Origin: Sialis fuliginosa
Lineage: Eukaryota; Arthropoda; Insecta; Megaloptera; Sialidae
Direction: 5' to 3'
NCBI GenBank assembly: GCA_961205875.1
Contig: OY540812.1
Location: 31,815,098-31,879,097 of the forward strand
DNA length: 64,000 nt
The translations under genes and the position numbers were made by a program. Under the pieces are notes generated by a model that ran no database searches, was not told the origin of the DNA, and saw nothing but the letters and a program-made list of their open reading frames with translations. Below are positions 1 through 11,290 of this stretch, piece by piece (the stretch's first letter is position 1; every line of letters starts with the position of its first letter).

Positions 1-189
1 ATATGTTTAAAAAAATTAAATTAAAATTCTGAAAATTGAGCTATGTCAATTTAGTGAGGGCAGATAACGGGCCGGTTATGACCCTCAGAAAACTTTAAAC
101 GCTTTTTTCTCGAAACGACTTTTTTCGACCTGGTCCTCTATTCTCGAGTTCGTGCGACTTTATCTCGTTCTAAATTACTAAAAAGTCAC

Positions 190-1182
190 TAACAAGGGGA
201 CAACACAGCATGCGCGATGAGAATTTCAATGAGCTTGTAGTATGTAAAACTAGAGCAAAAATAAAAAGACACGTGTCCAACAATTTGATCTCATAGGCCT
301 TAATTACAAAAATAATTAACTTTGAAAATTTGTGTATTCAATATAACCGTGTATTATGTCTACAATGTGCGCACTTTATAAACGGCACTAATTTTTAAGA
401 TTTTACGACAGCATTATTTATTTTACATCAATTGTTAGTGTAATTACATGTCATAATTATTTAGAATATTCAAATAATTTACAATGAAAGCAATATAAAA
501 CACTTTATTCTGAAAGTAAAAAAAAAGTATTCATATAATATAGTATTCAAAAAAATTAGTGCCGTTTATAAAGTGCGCACATTGTAGACAATGTTTGTGT
601 TTCAATTGTTTTTATGATCTTTATCATCCTGAAAATTGTACAAAATCTTCAGATAGTGACAGTGAAATATAATTACAATTTTGAATACTATATTATATGA
701 ATATGTTTTTTTTTACTTTCAGAATAAAGTGTTTTATTTATTTATTGCTTTCATTGTAAATTATTTGAATATTCTAAATATGATATGTAATTATACTAAC
801 AAGTTGATGTTATTTACACACAAATTAAACCAAATAAAAATATTTTCATTAACTAGTAAATTACAGAATTTACTTTTTCAGAATTAAAAACCGAAAATAA
901 AAAAATAAAATGATTTCACATGAAAATATTGATAAATACGCCAGTTCATAATTATTAATTTGTTTTAAAGTAAATAAATAACACACTTATATTTCGAGTG
1001 AACATATACATATAGTTAATACACGGTTATATTGAATACACAAATTTTTAAAGTTAATTATTTTTGTAATTAAGGCCTATGGGATCAAATTATTGGACAC
1101 GTGTCATTTTATTTTTGCTCTAGTTTTACATACTACAAGCTCATTGAAATTCTCATCGCGCGTGCTGTGTTGTCCCCTTGTA
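190..1182. repeat. Fold-back DNA element with 170-bp inverted arms and internal inverted repeats
   Basis: Positions 190-360 match the reverse complement of 1013-1182 closely, starting with the shared end AACAAGGGGACAACACAGCA (one or two differences). Inside is a second, off-centre set: 357-397 against 550-590, and 430-555 against 679-800. No clear target duplication was found. The interior contains a short zinc-finger-like coding remnant (see 559-672). Confidence 0.8.
559..672 (+). pseudogene. Possible transposase C-terminal cysteine-rich tail (piggyBac-like)
   Basis: In frame, about 37 codons ending in TAA read as a compact Cys/His cluster: CAHCRQCLCFNCF, then DLYH and a final Cys, followed by an acidic serine-rich SSDSDSE tail. 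The spacing recalls the C-terminal cysteine-rich domain of piggyBac-type transposases (C-x2-C, LC-x2-CF, YH). It lies inside a fold-back element and part of it is repeated in inverse orientation at 357-397. No transposase core is present. Family assignment is tentative. Confidence 0.35.
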
Positions 1183-1189
1183 AGTTATT

Positions 1190-2560
1190 TACTAGGATCT
1201 CGAATATATAAATTATAGCGTATTCTCGAATCTCGATGCGATTTTTTTTTGAGAAAAATCTCGACTGCTCCTGGACATGCGAGATTAAATCTCACAGATT
1301 TTTTCCACAGGAACTTGCTACCTTTCTATGGTTTGTGGTTATGTTTTATAATAAAGAAATGAGTTTGAATACTTTGTGAAAAATATAGGCTGACTTAATT
1401 TTTACTAATTGTAAGATTTGTAAGTGACATAATTTTAAGAAAATGGCTTTTATTTCTGCTAATAATCTAGGAGTATTTGTTTATCAGAAGTTTTAAACAA
1501 CAAATTATCCGGTTCAAAAGTTTAGTATATTTTTTAATTAAATATATTTCAATGTTTGAATTAATTTAATTTTATTACTTTTAATATTGTTATTTTAAAG
1601 AAAATCAGTAGGTATATTATTAACATAATTTTTTGGTTATTATGTTTATTTTTCTGTCAGTAGATTTTAAGTTACTTAAACATTGGTCAATTGCTAGTGA
1701 CTAGTTCTAACAACATCGCATAAATTTTGAAGACCAATTTCGAATCGAGATTCATTTCGAATGCGCTCAAGAATAGGTATTTTTAGTACCCTTCGACCCG
1801 GGATTTAAAATTTCGAACGAAAAATTCGAATTCGATATATTCTCGAGTGAGGATGTTGTAATCGCAGTAGCTGGTTTTTGAAATTTTGATATTTACTATT
1901 TTAAGACAGTTTGAATTAAAAAAAAGGTGTTAAAAATGACACAAAATGTTCAAACCGTCGGCATTTTGTGACAAAATTAAATTAAAAAAAAAACGGCTAC
2001 GCACAACCATAGCTACGTTCATATAGATACTGATGAAATTTTTTTTCCGAAATTCATCCCGAAATTTCGATGGGACAATGGAGAAAAATATTTTTTTTGG
2101 TTGTCAAATCGAGGCTCATAACTTAGTAAATTTTTAATATTTTTCAATACAAATTGGTATTGCATAAGTTGAATAGTTATTTAATAAAATGTGCTTTACT
2201 CAACCCTAAAATAATTAGTTATACCTGTGAAAAAAATTCTCAAACATTAAAAGCATTTTAAAAATAAAACTCTACGCTTTCAAGTGACATTTTATTTTAT
2301 CTACAATTGTTTTAACCTCATTCGCTTTATAATCCAATAAGTATTATGTAGGAAATGAACGATTTTTGCAATCTGTGAAAAGCATAAAGTAGAAATTTTT
2401 ATTTTAAAAACATTAATAGGTACATTAATAATTACAAAGTTTTGAATAAAGTTTTTAGTTACAAAAATTTGACCCTCTAATTTATCCCCCCCCCCCTCTA
2501 CCGTAAATAGCTATATAAAAGAAATAATATATACGTATTACGTATATACATAGAGAACAT
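1190..2560. other. AT-rich non-coding stretch, no gene seen
   Basis: Presumed nvd intron or upstream sequence. I see no exon-like reading frame, in particular no match to the missing nvd N-terminal exon. A run of ten or more C lies near 2487. Short GAATTC/TTCGAA-rich segments around 1730-1860 look degenerate. Confidence 0.5.
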
Positions 2561-2569
2561 TTAAAGGCC

Positions 2570-2935
2570 TTATCTTTTGTAAACTGAAGGTGCTGGAGGC
2601 TCCAAGTAGTAATTAATTTTGCCTCTCCCCCCCTCTAACTCGGTAACTACTTGCTCAAAAAATCTGAAAAAAATGGTAACGGAACTTTAGACAAAACTAA
2701 AGTCTACAATATCATTTCAAATTTTGGAGAAATAGAGAAGGGCGTCATAGAATTTTTAATTTTTATTTTCATATCTAGGCATATGTAAAAATAAATAATG
2801 TAGAAAATGACCCTATTTTTATATTTTTTTCTAACTAAAAAATGCACCTGTAAGTTGCTCCAAATAGTCCACGTAGTACGTTCTTCGGAACCCTTATGAC
2901 ATACACCCGTGTATATCTTGACCGATTTTTTTATT
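2570..2935 (+). repeat. Interspersed repeat, copy 1 (second copy 40930-41345)
   Basis: Shares long blocks with 40930-41345 in the same orientation: CTAACTCGGTAACTACT, then CAATATCATTTCAAATTTTGG, then AAAAATGCACCTG, and the terminal GGAACCCTTATG block. The match continues to about 2935, only a few bases before the acceptor AG (2941-2942) of the first visible nvd exon. Confidence 0.75.
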
Positions 2936-2942
2936 TATTTAG

Positions 2943-5900
2943 GTGAAAATTTTGCCGTCTTCAGAAACAAAGATAACGACGAAGTATACATTGTAGATGC
3001 GTACTGTCCCCACCTAGGGGCAAATTTAGCTGTGGGGGGCACAGTCCAAGGGGACTGCCTGGAGTGTCCTTTCCACGGCTGGAGATTCAGCGGGAAAACC
3101 GGAGCTTGCTCCAGTATACCTTACACAGAAAAAGGTTAGTGTGTGATAACATATGCGTAAACTTAATTAAGGCAGTATTGTGGTGTGACGACTTAAAATT
3201 TTCTTTTTTATACATAATATTTTGAAAGTAAAATATATTCAGAGCATACTGTATAAAATTATAAACCGAAATTCAAAGTATTTACGAAGTTATAGCACAA
3301 AGAAGGGAACGGGCCGTGTTAGTGTAACATCTGTTAATAAATCTTTAAATGCGTTTTTCTCGAAACCACTTTTTTATGGTTGGTGGGAAGCAGAAACGAA
3401 ATTCGAATCAACCGATCAGGCTATAATTTTAACACGTTGTTTGTTTTACACACTAATGGTTATCGTATTACCATGTATTACTTAAAATGATTTATTTTTA
3501 TTAATAATTTATTCTTTTTTTCACGATTTTCAACGAAAAAAAACACGATTTTTGACATTTTTTTACAAGTCCGCCATTATGATTTTAATTAATATAAATG
3601 TCTAATTCCAGGTAATACGATAGAGACAAGTCTATAAAGTACAAATATATTTGATTTTTTTGTTTCAAATCACTAAAAGTGGAGAATGTGCTTCTCACCA
3701 CCCACCCACCTTTTTTCGAGGAGTCCACTTTAACCCTAAAATACACAAACAAAGTATTATAAAATTTACAAAAAAAATTTTTTTTGCATAATTTAAGATG
3801 CAAATAAAAAGAATGATAAGATTATATATTATTTTGTTACGAAAAACAAAATCCTGAAAGATACTTACAATTTTAGGCGTCACGCCGCAATACTGCCTTA
3901 AAAAATAATAAAAAAACAATATATTTCAGTTCCTGAAACTGCGAGGACCAAGAAATGGCAGTCTTGTGAAATAAACGGTTTCATTTTCGTGTGGTACCAC
4001 GCAGAACACTTGGAACCTGAATGGTCCCTTGTTGAAAGTGCCTGCTATTCCACGGAAGGGTGGGTCTACAGAGGAAGGAATGATTATTTGGTCAACGTGC
4101 ATATACAAGTAAATATTAATTATTTTTAACCGACTTCAAAAAAAAGGAGTAGGTACTTAATATTTTGCTTCCTCGCAATATCGAAGATACGAGAAGCTTT
4201 GTGATCGTTTCAGATTGAGACAAAAAAAATTATCTTTCCGTTTCACGTCAAGACAAACACTTTTCGTTCCGTGTCTGTTTGTCTGTCCGTGTATCCGTCC
4301 GTCTGACTGTCTCCCGAATCCTTGTCACACGTATAACTCATGAACCACTGAACCGATATTATTGAAACTTGGTTGGATGGTTGACTCTGGCTTTAGGGTG
4401 GTCTCATTTAAAAATCATAAAAATCGTTTGTAAGGGGGAGGGGTGACATCCCAAAATATTTATTTTTTCAAGATATCTCAAGAACGACACATGTTACGTG
4501 GAAATTTTATAGAATATTTTTTGTAGAGCATTAAATTTCCTATAATATGTGTCTACAACATTTGTTGTAAAATATTCCTTTACAAAGATTTATTTCATAT
4601 CTTTATATATTTATATCTAAATTGATATTTGCTTGGGCATATTAAATGTCATTTTGACGCTTTTAATGTCATTTTGACGTTTGAATAATTTTAGATTTAG
4701 ATTGACATTGTCAAAAAATTAAAAATATACGAAAAAATAATCAGGTGCGTTTTAAGAAAATTTTCTTATTAATATGTTTTTAGTAAAATTGTATAAAAAT
4801 TAAATGGTTAACCAATTCCAGGCAATTTATCTAAGCACTATCGGTTTTTATTTAAATTGTTCAATAATTAACTACCTTTGGTCAATTTGGCACGAGGAAG
4901 CACTATGCATTTACTTGGCAGATGTTTTTTTTATGTATGTATGTCAGGTCATAACTTCGAAATATGCATCTATTTGGACAAATTTCGTATGTTTGAAAGT
5001 TATACACCCGAGGTGGTCCCATATTTTTATCAGAATCTGACAATGGGCTTTGAAGATACGTCACTCAAAAAGGAAAAATAAAAACAAAATTTAATTAAAA
5101 AACTCTAAAAACACTAAAAAGTATTTTTTGTATTTCGTTAGCTCAACTGGATTTTTTTTTGTTATCTCTCTTGTGGTGTCATACTTCACAGATATGATGT
5201 CATTAATATATTATTTAAATTATTTGTAATATATTTGAACACTTGTAAAAAATCATACGGTTTGATTTGTCTTTATCAATGTATTTAGTTGTTTGCAAAA
5301 TGATTAAAAATTATCTACTCGTTCTAGTGAATTGGAATGAATAATGTTATTATTGTTGTCTTCTTAGAAATCAGGTATAAAACAGTTATGTTAGAAGAAA
5401 TTGTATAGGGCTGGCTTGATAATGACCCCCCCCACATTATATTGGGCCTCCTTATGCCAGGATTTACTGCGGGCCTCTTTTCGCTAAGAACAAATTAATA
5501 TAAGTATTTTTTTAAAGTTAATTAATCATAACAATTAAAAATAAATCTTGATGACTCGGCGTGCCGGGCCTTCAGGCTAGAACCCTGTCACCCCCCCCCC
5601 CCTCCCCTTTGAGCTTGATACATTTAAATCATTTATAAAAAAATGTAACTGCGACATACTAGCTAAATAAAAAAAATCATGTTTAGCGACATAGTACTTT
5701 GAAATTATAATTCATAGGAAGTTTAGAATGGTGTTAAAATATTCGTTATATAGTTTAGTTTTATATGTTAAAATTGTTTCGATTAATCATTTAGCAATTA
5801 TAGCCCTTCAAGTACAGTTATATTTTTCTAAATTTAGTTTTTTTTCAGGCAGATATCTTAAAACTCAAAAATTGTAAAATTGTAAAAAAATGTAATTTTT

Positions 5901-8900
5901 GGATTTCCAACGTTTAAAATTTATTCTAAACATCAAATAATCTATTTGAAATGATTTAGAAGCCATTTTTTCGATTTTATTAACTCGAGAAAAAATCGAT
6001 CTAATAAATTATCCTATTTGTTCTTCGGATACCGGACTTTACTTAAAGGGTTGTAATTTCTTAACGATGTATCGAAATGATTTGAAATATTAATACATGA
6101 AACTAGAATATACCGGATGTTTTTTTAAGACTTTGCAGTGGATTATTTCCAAAATAACGAATTTTCAGAAAACATGTTTAATACAAAAGATTCATGGTTG
6201 AGAGAGCGCTAAATATTGACGATATGGGGTGACCTTAGAAAGGTCTCCTTGATGGGTTTTCAGGAACAACTTTTCTTTTTCAAATCTTAGCGTATATTTT
6301 TTATTGCAGATTCGTAATTTACGAGAAAAAATAAACAACTTTTAGCTGACAGTTTTTTTTAATGTTTATTTCCCTGACCACATATTCAAAATTCCCTGAC
6401 CACTATAGAGGCTCGGGGGCAAGAAGTGATCGAGGGCCCCCCAGAATGTGCGAAAAAAAATTTATTTTTTTTGCTCGTCAACTTAAATTTATACACTTTT
6501 TTCTTCTTCACTGACTTCCCATAATTTATAATAAATTCCCTGACTTTTCAGAATTTTAAAGAAATTCCCTGACTACTTTGTGCTTCCCTGACTTTCCAGA
6601 AAGTGGACAACCTGATTTCTCATGATATGGAGCAAAACAGAAATTTCGGGATTATCAATAACTATAATTGTTTTTGAAATGTATTATTAATTTTTTTTAA
6701 TTAAAAAAAATATGATTTATAAATAAAAAAAATTTCTTTGAGAATCGTTGCCTAAATCTAAGCTCTTTTTGCCACTTGCAATTATTTTTAAAATTTAACA
6801 GTTTTCGAGTGAAAAATTATTAAAAATCCATAAATTTCTGTTTGGTTTGCTCCATATCATAAAAGATGGACATTTTCAAATAAAATGTTTTAGATAAAAG
6901 TTTTTTTTTCGTAAATAACGAACCTGCAACAAAAAATATAGGTTTAGATTTGCAAAAGAAAAGTTAAACTTGAAATATTTAGCGCCAGAACAACCATGAG
7001 TCTTTTGTCTGAAACATTTTTTTCTGATAATTCGTTATTTCGGATATAATCCGCTGGAAAGTCTTTAAAAAAAAATACGCGGTATATCGAAAATTTAAAA
7101 TCATTACCACTTACGATTTATAGTTCCAAATTGCTAAGGGTCGATCCAGACTATCGTGCCGGTCCTGGTCAGGTCTCGGTCCGGTCTCGCTTCAATCAAA
7201 TATAAATAAACAATAAACAATGAAAGCATTCACACTATAGGTATCGTGCCAGTCTCGGTCCAGTCACATTCCGATATAGTATTTACTATACTGAATATTT
7301 GACTGGAGCGAGACCGGACCGGGACCCTAAATATGCAAATAACTTTTTTAAGGGGTTAGGCCACTCTAGGATTTTCAAAAAAACATTTTTTTTATTGTTT
7401 TAAATGGTCTCTTAGAACTTCAAAAATGATATTCGAAAAGATTATGTCCGGGAAATATCTCTAAGTACTTGTTTTTCAAAGTATTGTATAACACCGCCAG
7501 GTTTGTTTTTTATCGATAATTGTGCTAACTTTTGTTTTGTTTTGTGAGTGTTATTGATTCGTTTTTATAATGAGTGACAAAGTGTATTGTGGTCAAAAAG
7601 GTGCAAAAGAGACACGTGCATACAGCAAGAGACCGAAAATATCTGGAATAAGACCGCTGGCATCGCGGTTTAAAGGTATTGCAAAATAGAGAGGTCATCT
7701 GAGAAACGCTGCATAGCCGCCATTTTTAAATAAATTATTCTATAAAAATTATGTTTTACAGTCAATTATATGTACAATAAACTTCTACCTTTGTAAACTC
7801 GATTTATTTTATATTTTTCCTGAAAAAAAATCACAAAAAGCCTATTTTTCGGTCTCTAGAGTGGCCTAACCCCTTAAATCATTTATCTTAGGAAATTCCG
7901 GAGAACGGTTGCGACATCGCGCACTTCGAATCCGTCCACGGCGAGCCGATGATTCTAGGTGGCGGCAGCGTGGACTCGAGCGATAGCCTACTAAGACGTG
8001 TGTACAACCACATATTCAGACACGCGTGGAGCGCGACCTGGACCCGCTGCGAGGAACCCGGCCACGCGCATGTTGCCAAGATAACTCTGAAGCATCATAT
8101 ACGGCTGTTCAAGAACATGACGGCGCTTTCGGTAGAGGCTCAAGTTAACCAGGTATTGTAAACAATAGAAACATCTTACTTATTTACTTCAGGATATTAT
8201 AACTGTCAGAAGATTGTGCTAGAAAACCATTAAATATTACAATCGATACATAGTGTAACTTCTGACCTCGACAGATTTTAAAATTCGACATGTTCTAAAG
8301 ATGAAACGCTGAGAATAGTGTACATATGTGTGAGTAGATGCCTAAGAGAAATATATATGTACGTCGGTTATTCGTGAGAGAGAGAGATGAGTAAATGTAT
8401 AAGAGAAAGTTGGATGAATGAGTACAAGTGAGTTTAATGAAAACATTGAATTAGGCCATAGCATTGTTAGTCGTTTTATTCGGGAATTGCAGTTATCTAA
8501 GACAATATTCATAGTTTGCATTAACAAATAGAAACTATATTCATTATTATGAATATTGGGTAGGATGGGTGAATGGCGGTCATTTAAGCGGGAATCAAAA
8601 TAACCCCTTCAGGGAGGATCCCTGGTTGAAGCATAAAAAAATTTACGATTTTTTAAACCGCCGTAACTCAGTCATTTTTCAATTTATCAACTCGGGGGGT
8701 TTTTTACGTGAAAATAGACGTAATTTGCTAACTTTTTCCGTCCTTGTTCATGTGTCTATGTATTTTTATCCCCCCCTCCCAGAGCCCACAAAATGGCTTC
8801 ACAAAAATGAGTAGGTAAACGAGTGGTCACCTAACTCGAGAACGAAAGGTCCTATCGAAAAAAATAAAAATGCATATTGTCAGGAATTACGCCAGGAAGG

Positions 8901-10322
8901 TCCCCTTGTACGAAAAACCGGAAATATTGAAAATTGTCCGATTGGCGCGAATTTTTCAAAAAAAGTTCAAAAATGACCATTTTTGGCGCGGTTTTTTCAC
9001 TTCAACTGTGTAATTATGTGGGTGAGGCACACACCACTTTTTTTTAAATAACTAGTGCAGTAAATAGTTCTGAATCTGGTCTATTTCCTACAGATTGGTC
9101 CAGGGTATGTCGAATTCCTCCTACAGACATCCTACGGGCCGATGATTTTCATCCAAACGGTCACACCGGTCGAGCCTTTAGTGCAGAGGGTCATCCACCG
9201 GTTTTACTGTGTTCCTTCTTCATTCTTATTCGCTACCGTCACTATCATTGGCGAAAGTATTATGGTAAGTATATTAATTACACAGGTCAACAAAAAAATG
9301 TTTTGTACTAATGTTTATAGTATACCTATACTCTATTTCATTTAAGAATGCAGTGGTTGCCGGGGTTTTGACGGTACGAATCGTGCATTTTACCGTAATT
9401 AAACAGAGTATAGTTTTTATTGTGACGGGTAGATAGATGAACGACAAACAAAGTTAGATTAATAGGGTACAGGTAGTACACCTAAAGAAACATACAAATC
9501 ATAGAGTACGTTTACACAGCGCTGTTGTTCTGTTTGTACTATAACCGATGTAGTTAAACCGTTTTAAGTGGTGTTGTTTACATGTTTACACATGCGAGAA
9601 TAAGTGACGTCAGCTGGAATTATAATTCCGATTTGAAATATGCTATAAGTTCGATAGCGTGCTAACAAGAAATCTCAAAAATACTTCGTCTCCTTTACGT
9701 CCCTCGAATCACGTTTTCTTTTGTTTTCCATCTCTTCGTCTCAGGTGTTTTAACCAAATTTTAATTGACGACGCTTTTTCAAATGTTAATGCGAAGTATG
9801 TTACATTACGATGAAATCCCTATATTCCGTAGATACTTATATTTTTTGAGGTTGGCTAAATAGATATAACTATATCCATGCAGTTTACACGCGTTTTTAT
9901 TCCATCTCCATTCCAGTTTAGTTGTGCTATGCCTGTAGGTCAAAAGGAATACCATAACTAAACCTGATTAGTTATGTCGGGTGTAAAGTACCATCTACAC
10001 GAACTTTTACACCCAGTTTTATTACATCGGTTATAGTAAATCCGGAATAACAGCGCTGTGTAAACGTACTAATTAAAAGTTTAGTACCTTGTAGAAAGAT
10101 TTTTAAATATCGAGAGATACTGTATTCAAATGAATTTTCTTTCAGTTTCAAAGAGACGTTGCAATTTGGAATCATCTTAAATACGAAGCCAAACCTTTCT
10201 TGGTTAAAGGCGATGGGAAAATTGCTGCCTTCAGACGTTGGTATTCTCAGTTTTACTCTGAAAATAGTCCAACACTTGCCTCAATTCAACAAAAAGTTCG
10301 CGATTATAGTCTCGATTGGTAA
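2943..10322 (+). CDS. nvd: Neverland, Rieske-type cholesterol 7-desaturase (5' partial)
   Basis: Five exons are visible: 2943-3134, 3930-4108, 7892-8152, 9094-9264 and 10146-10322 (TAA at 10320). All junctions are GT/AG and phases agree (1, 0, 0, 0). They encode 326 C-terminal residues; the first glycine is split with an upstream exon that I cannot find, so the N-terminal membrane segment lies in unrecognised sequence or left of the window. Counting from that glycine, the Rieske 2Fe-2S ligands are intact (CPH at 22-24, CPFH at 42-45), followed by the mononuclear iron motif N-x2-D-x2-H-x4-H with D132, H135 and H140. This is the Neverland/DAF-36 family, which converts cholesterol to 7-dehydrocholesterol, the first step of ecdysteroid synthesis in steroidogenic cells. 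The conserved central part and the C-terminus ending in SLDW look functional. Introns are mostly transposons. Confidence 0.93.
3171..3897. mobile_element. piggyBac-type MITE with TTAA duplication, nvd intron
   Basis: Terminal inverted repeats start GGCAGTATTG and continue as GYGTGACG at both ends (3171-3190 and 3878-3897) with a few differences. Both ends are flanked by TTAA (3167-3170 and 3898-3901). The 727-bp element makes up most of the 795-bp nvd intron. It contains no transposase; an 87-codon open frame at 3222-3485 has no recognisable domain. Confidence 0.85.
4124..5085 (+). repeat. Interspersed repeat family P, full-length-like copy
   Basis: Begins ACCGACTTCAAAAAA and passes through AAGATACGAGAAGCTTTG, a GTCTGTCCGT-rich block, and AGATATCTCAAGAACGA, ending near GAAGATACGTCACTC. 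Two other long copies are at 37768-38946 and, inverted, 39320-40085; fragments lie at 22255-22480, 26195-26420, 27633-27755, 40090-40260 and 41340-41580. No coding capacity or terminal repeats were recognised, so the class is unknown. Confidence 0.85.
5090..6105. other. AT-rich intron sequence without recognised elements
   Basis: Part of nvd intron 2. A poly-C tract is present around 5589. There is no exon-like frame. Confidence 0.5.
6109..7087. repeat. Fold-back element with about 200-bp inverted arms
   Basis: The left arm (6109-6330) beginning TATACCGG and then TTAAGACTTTGCAG pairs with the right arm (about 6900-7087), which ends in GCGGTATA. The arms are about 80 percent alike by eye. The centre includes repeated TTCCCTGAC words at 6370-6600. 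No transposase is present. Confidence 0.7.
7138..7327. mobile_element. Harbinger-type MITE with TAA duplication
   Basis: The element starts GGGTCGATCC and ends GGGACCC, with TAA on both sides (7135-7137 and 7328-7330). The interior has mirrored GGTCTCGGTCCGGTCTCG and GAGCGAGACCGGACCGGGAC blocks. A related copy is at 44867-45024. The 3-bp duplication and lack of coding sequence suit PIF/Harbinger. Confidence 0.75.
7352..7873. mobile_element. piggyBac-type MITE ending 14 nt before an nvd splice site
   Basis: Perfect 18-bp terminal inverted repeats GGGGTTAGGCCACTCTAG (7352-7369 and 7856-7873) are flanked by TTAA (7348-7351 and 7874-7877). The 522-bp interior has a 39-codon open frame from ATG 7570 to TAG 7687-7689, starting [14 protein letters not shown], perhaps a transposase leader remnant. 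nvd exon 7892-8152 begins 14 nt after the TTAA. Confidence 0.9.
8395..8560 (+). repeat. Displaced copy of the 10.5-11.3 kb tandem array
   Basis: Positions about 8438-8555 match 10876-11005 at roughly 90 percent, including GTCGTTTTATTC, TTGCAGTTATCT and AACAAATAGAAACTAT. It lies in nvd intron 3; the main array lies beyond the gene's 3' end. Confidence 0.75.
8560..9093. other. Intron sequence, possible old repeat
   Basis: nvd intron 3. Moderately GC-rich, with GGCGCGAATTTTTC and GGCGCGGTTTTTTC words and an 81-codon chance frame at 8569-8814. No second copy in the window and no recognised domain. Confidence 0.4.
9505..10070. mobile_element. Short DNA transposon (MITE) in the last nvd intron
   Basis: Perfect 22-bp terminal inverted repeats (9505-9526, 10049-10070) begin AGTACGTTTACACAGCGC. 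Homology continues inward as ACTATAACCGATGTA (left) against its complement (right). No transposase. The target duplication is unclear, so the superfamily is open; the CAGCGCTG core could suit hAT. Confidence 0.8.
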
Positions 10323-10479
10323 AATTAGCTCAATTTTTTGTTATTTATACATCGAAATAGCAAGTTTAATATTATATTTTTATACAATGTACTTAAAATA
10401 TGTATTTATTATTAATATTTATGAAGAAAAGCTCCTTAGTTTACTTAAATCTTAATAGAAAATGGTGGAAATGAAATAG

Positions 10480-11290
10480 CAATGATAAACTATAGAAACC
10501 TTACAAAATATTAGAATTTGACCATTGTTGGCTTTAATGAAACAGACAATAACGGAAAAATAATTTAAAATACGCAAAATGGCAATAATAGCTTTAGATA
10601 ATTCACGTTTGAGCCGCTTGAACAGTTTGTGAAATTTTGAATAGGTCATTGTTGGCATTTTTAGTCGTTTTCCTCTAAAATTGCAGTTATTTATAAAATA
10701 AAAATCAAACTATTTTAAATACTATACATATAGATACAAAAAATTATGTTTTTATTTAAATTTCGCCAGTTTGGTGGAATTAGGCAATTTTAAGTTGTTT
10801 TCCTGTAGAAGTCAGTTATTTTGGACAAAATTTCGAATATTTGGAATATAGTGGTAATACGTTTTGTTAGTTTGGTTGAATGAAAACATTGAATTAGGTC
10901 ATAGTATTTTGTTAATCGTTTTATTCTGGAATTGCAATTATCTTAGACAATATTCATAGTTTGCATTAACAAATAGAAACTATTTTCATTATTATGAATA
11001 AAATTAGTAAAATGGTTGATAATATACGATATTTAATTTCAGTTCTGTAAGTTTGGTGGAAAGAAAACATTGCCTATAGAATTGCATTTATTTTGGACAA
11101 AATGCAAACCATTTTGAATATAATTTGTAAAACGGTGGAAATATGATGTTTTTATTTAAGTTTTGGAAAGAAAATTTTGGATAAGGCCATTGTTGGCATT
11201 GTAGGTATTCTTATTCTGAAATTGCAGCAATCTTTGACAAAATGCATCACAGTTTTTGTCAAAAAAACAAATTATTTTCATTTTTAAGAA
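10480..11290. repeat. Degenerate tandem array downstream of nvd
   Basis: About six diverged units of roughly 95-180 bp share, in order, AGTTTGGTGGAAAGAAAAC, GGCCATTGTTGGCAT, TTCTGAAATTGCAGTTAT and GGACAAAATGCA. Unit starts are near 10490, 10630, 10768, 10868, 11048 and 11160. One segment recurs in an nvd intron (8438-8555). Confidence 0.65.

Noticed and set aside
10480-11290. CRISPR-like repeat-spacer array
   Set aside because: Units are long and diverged without constant repeats; this is a eukaryotic degenerate tandem array.
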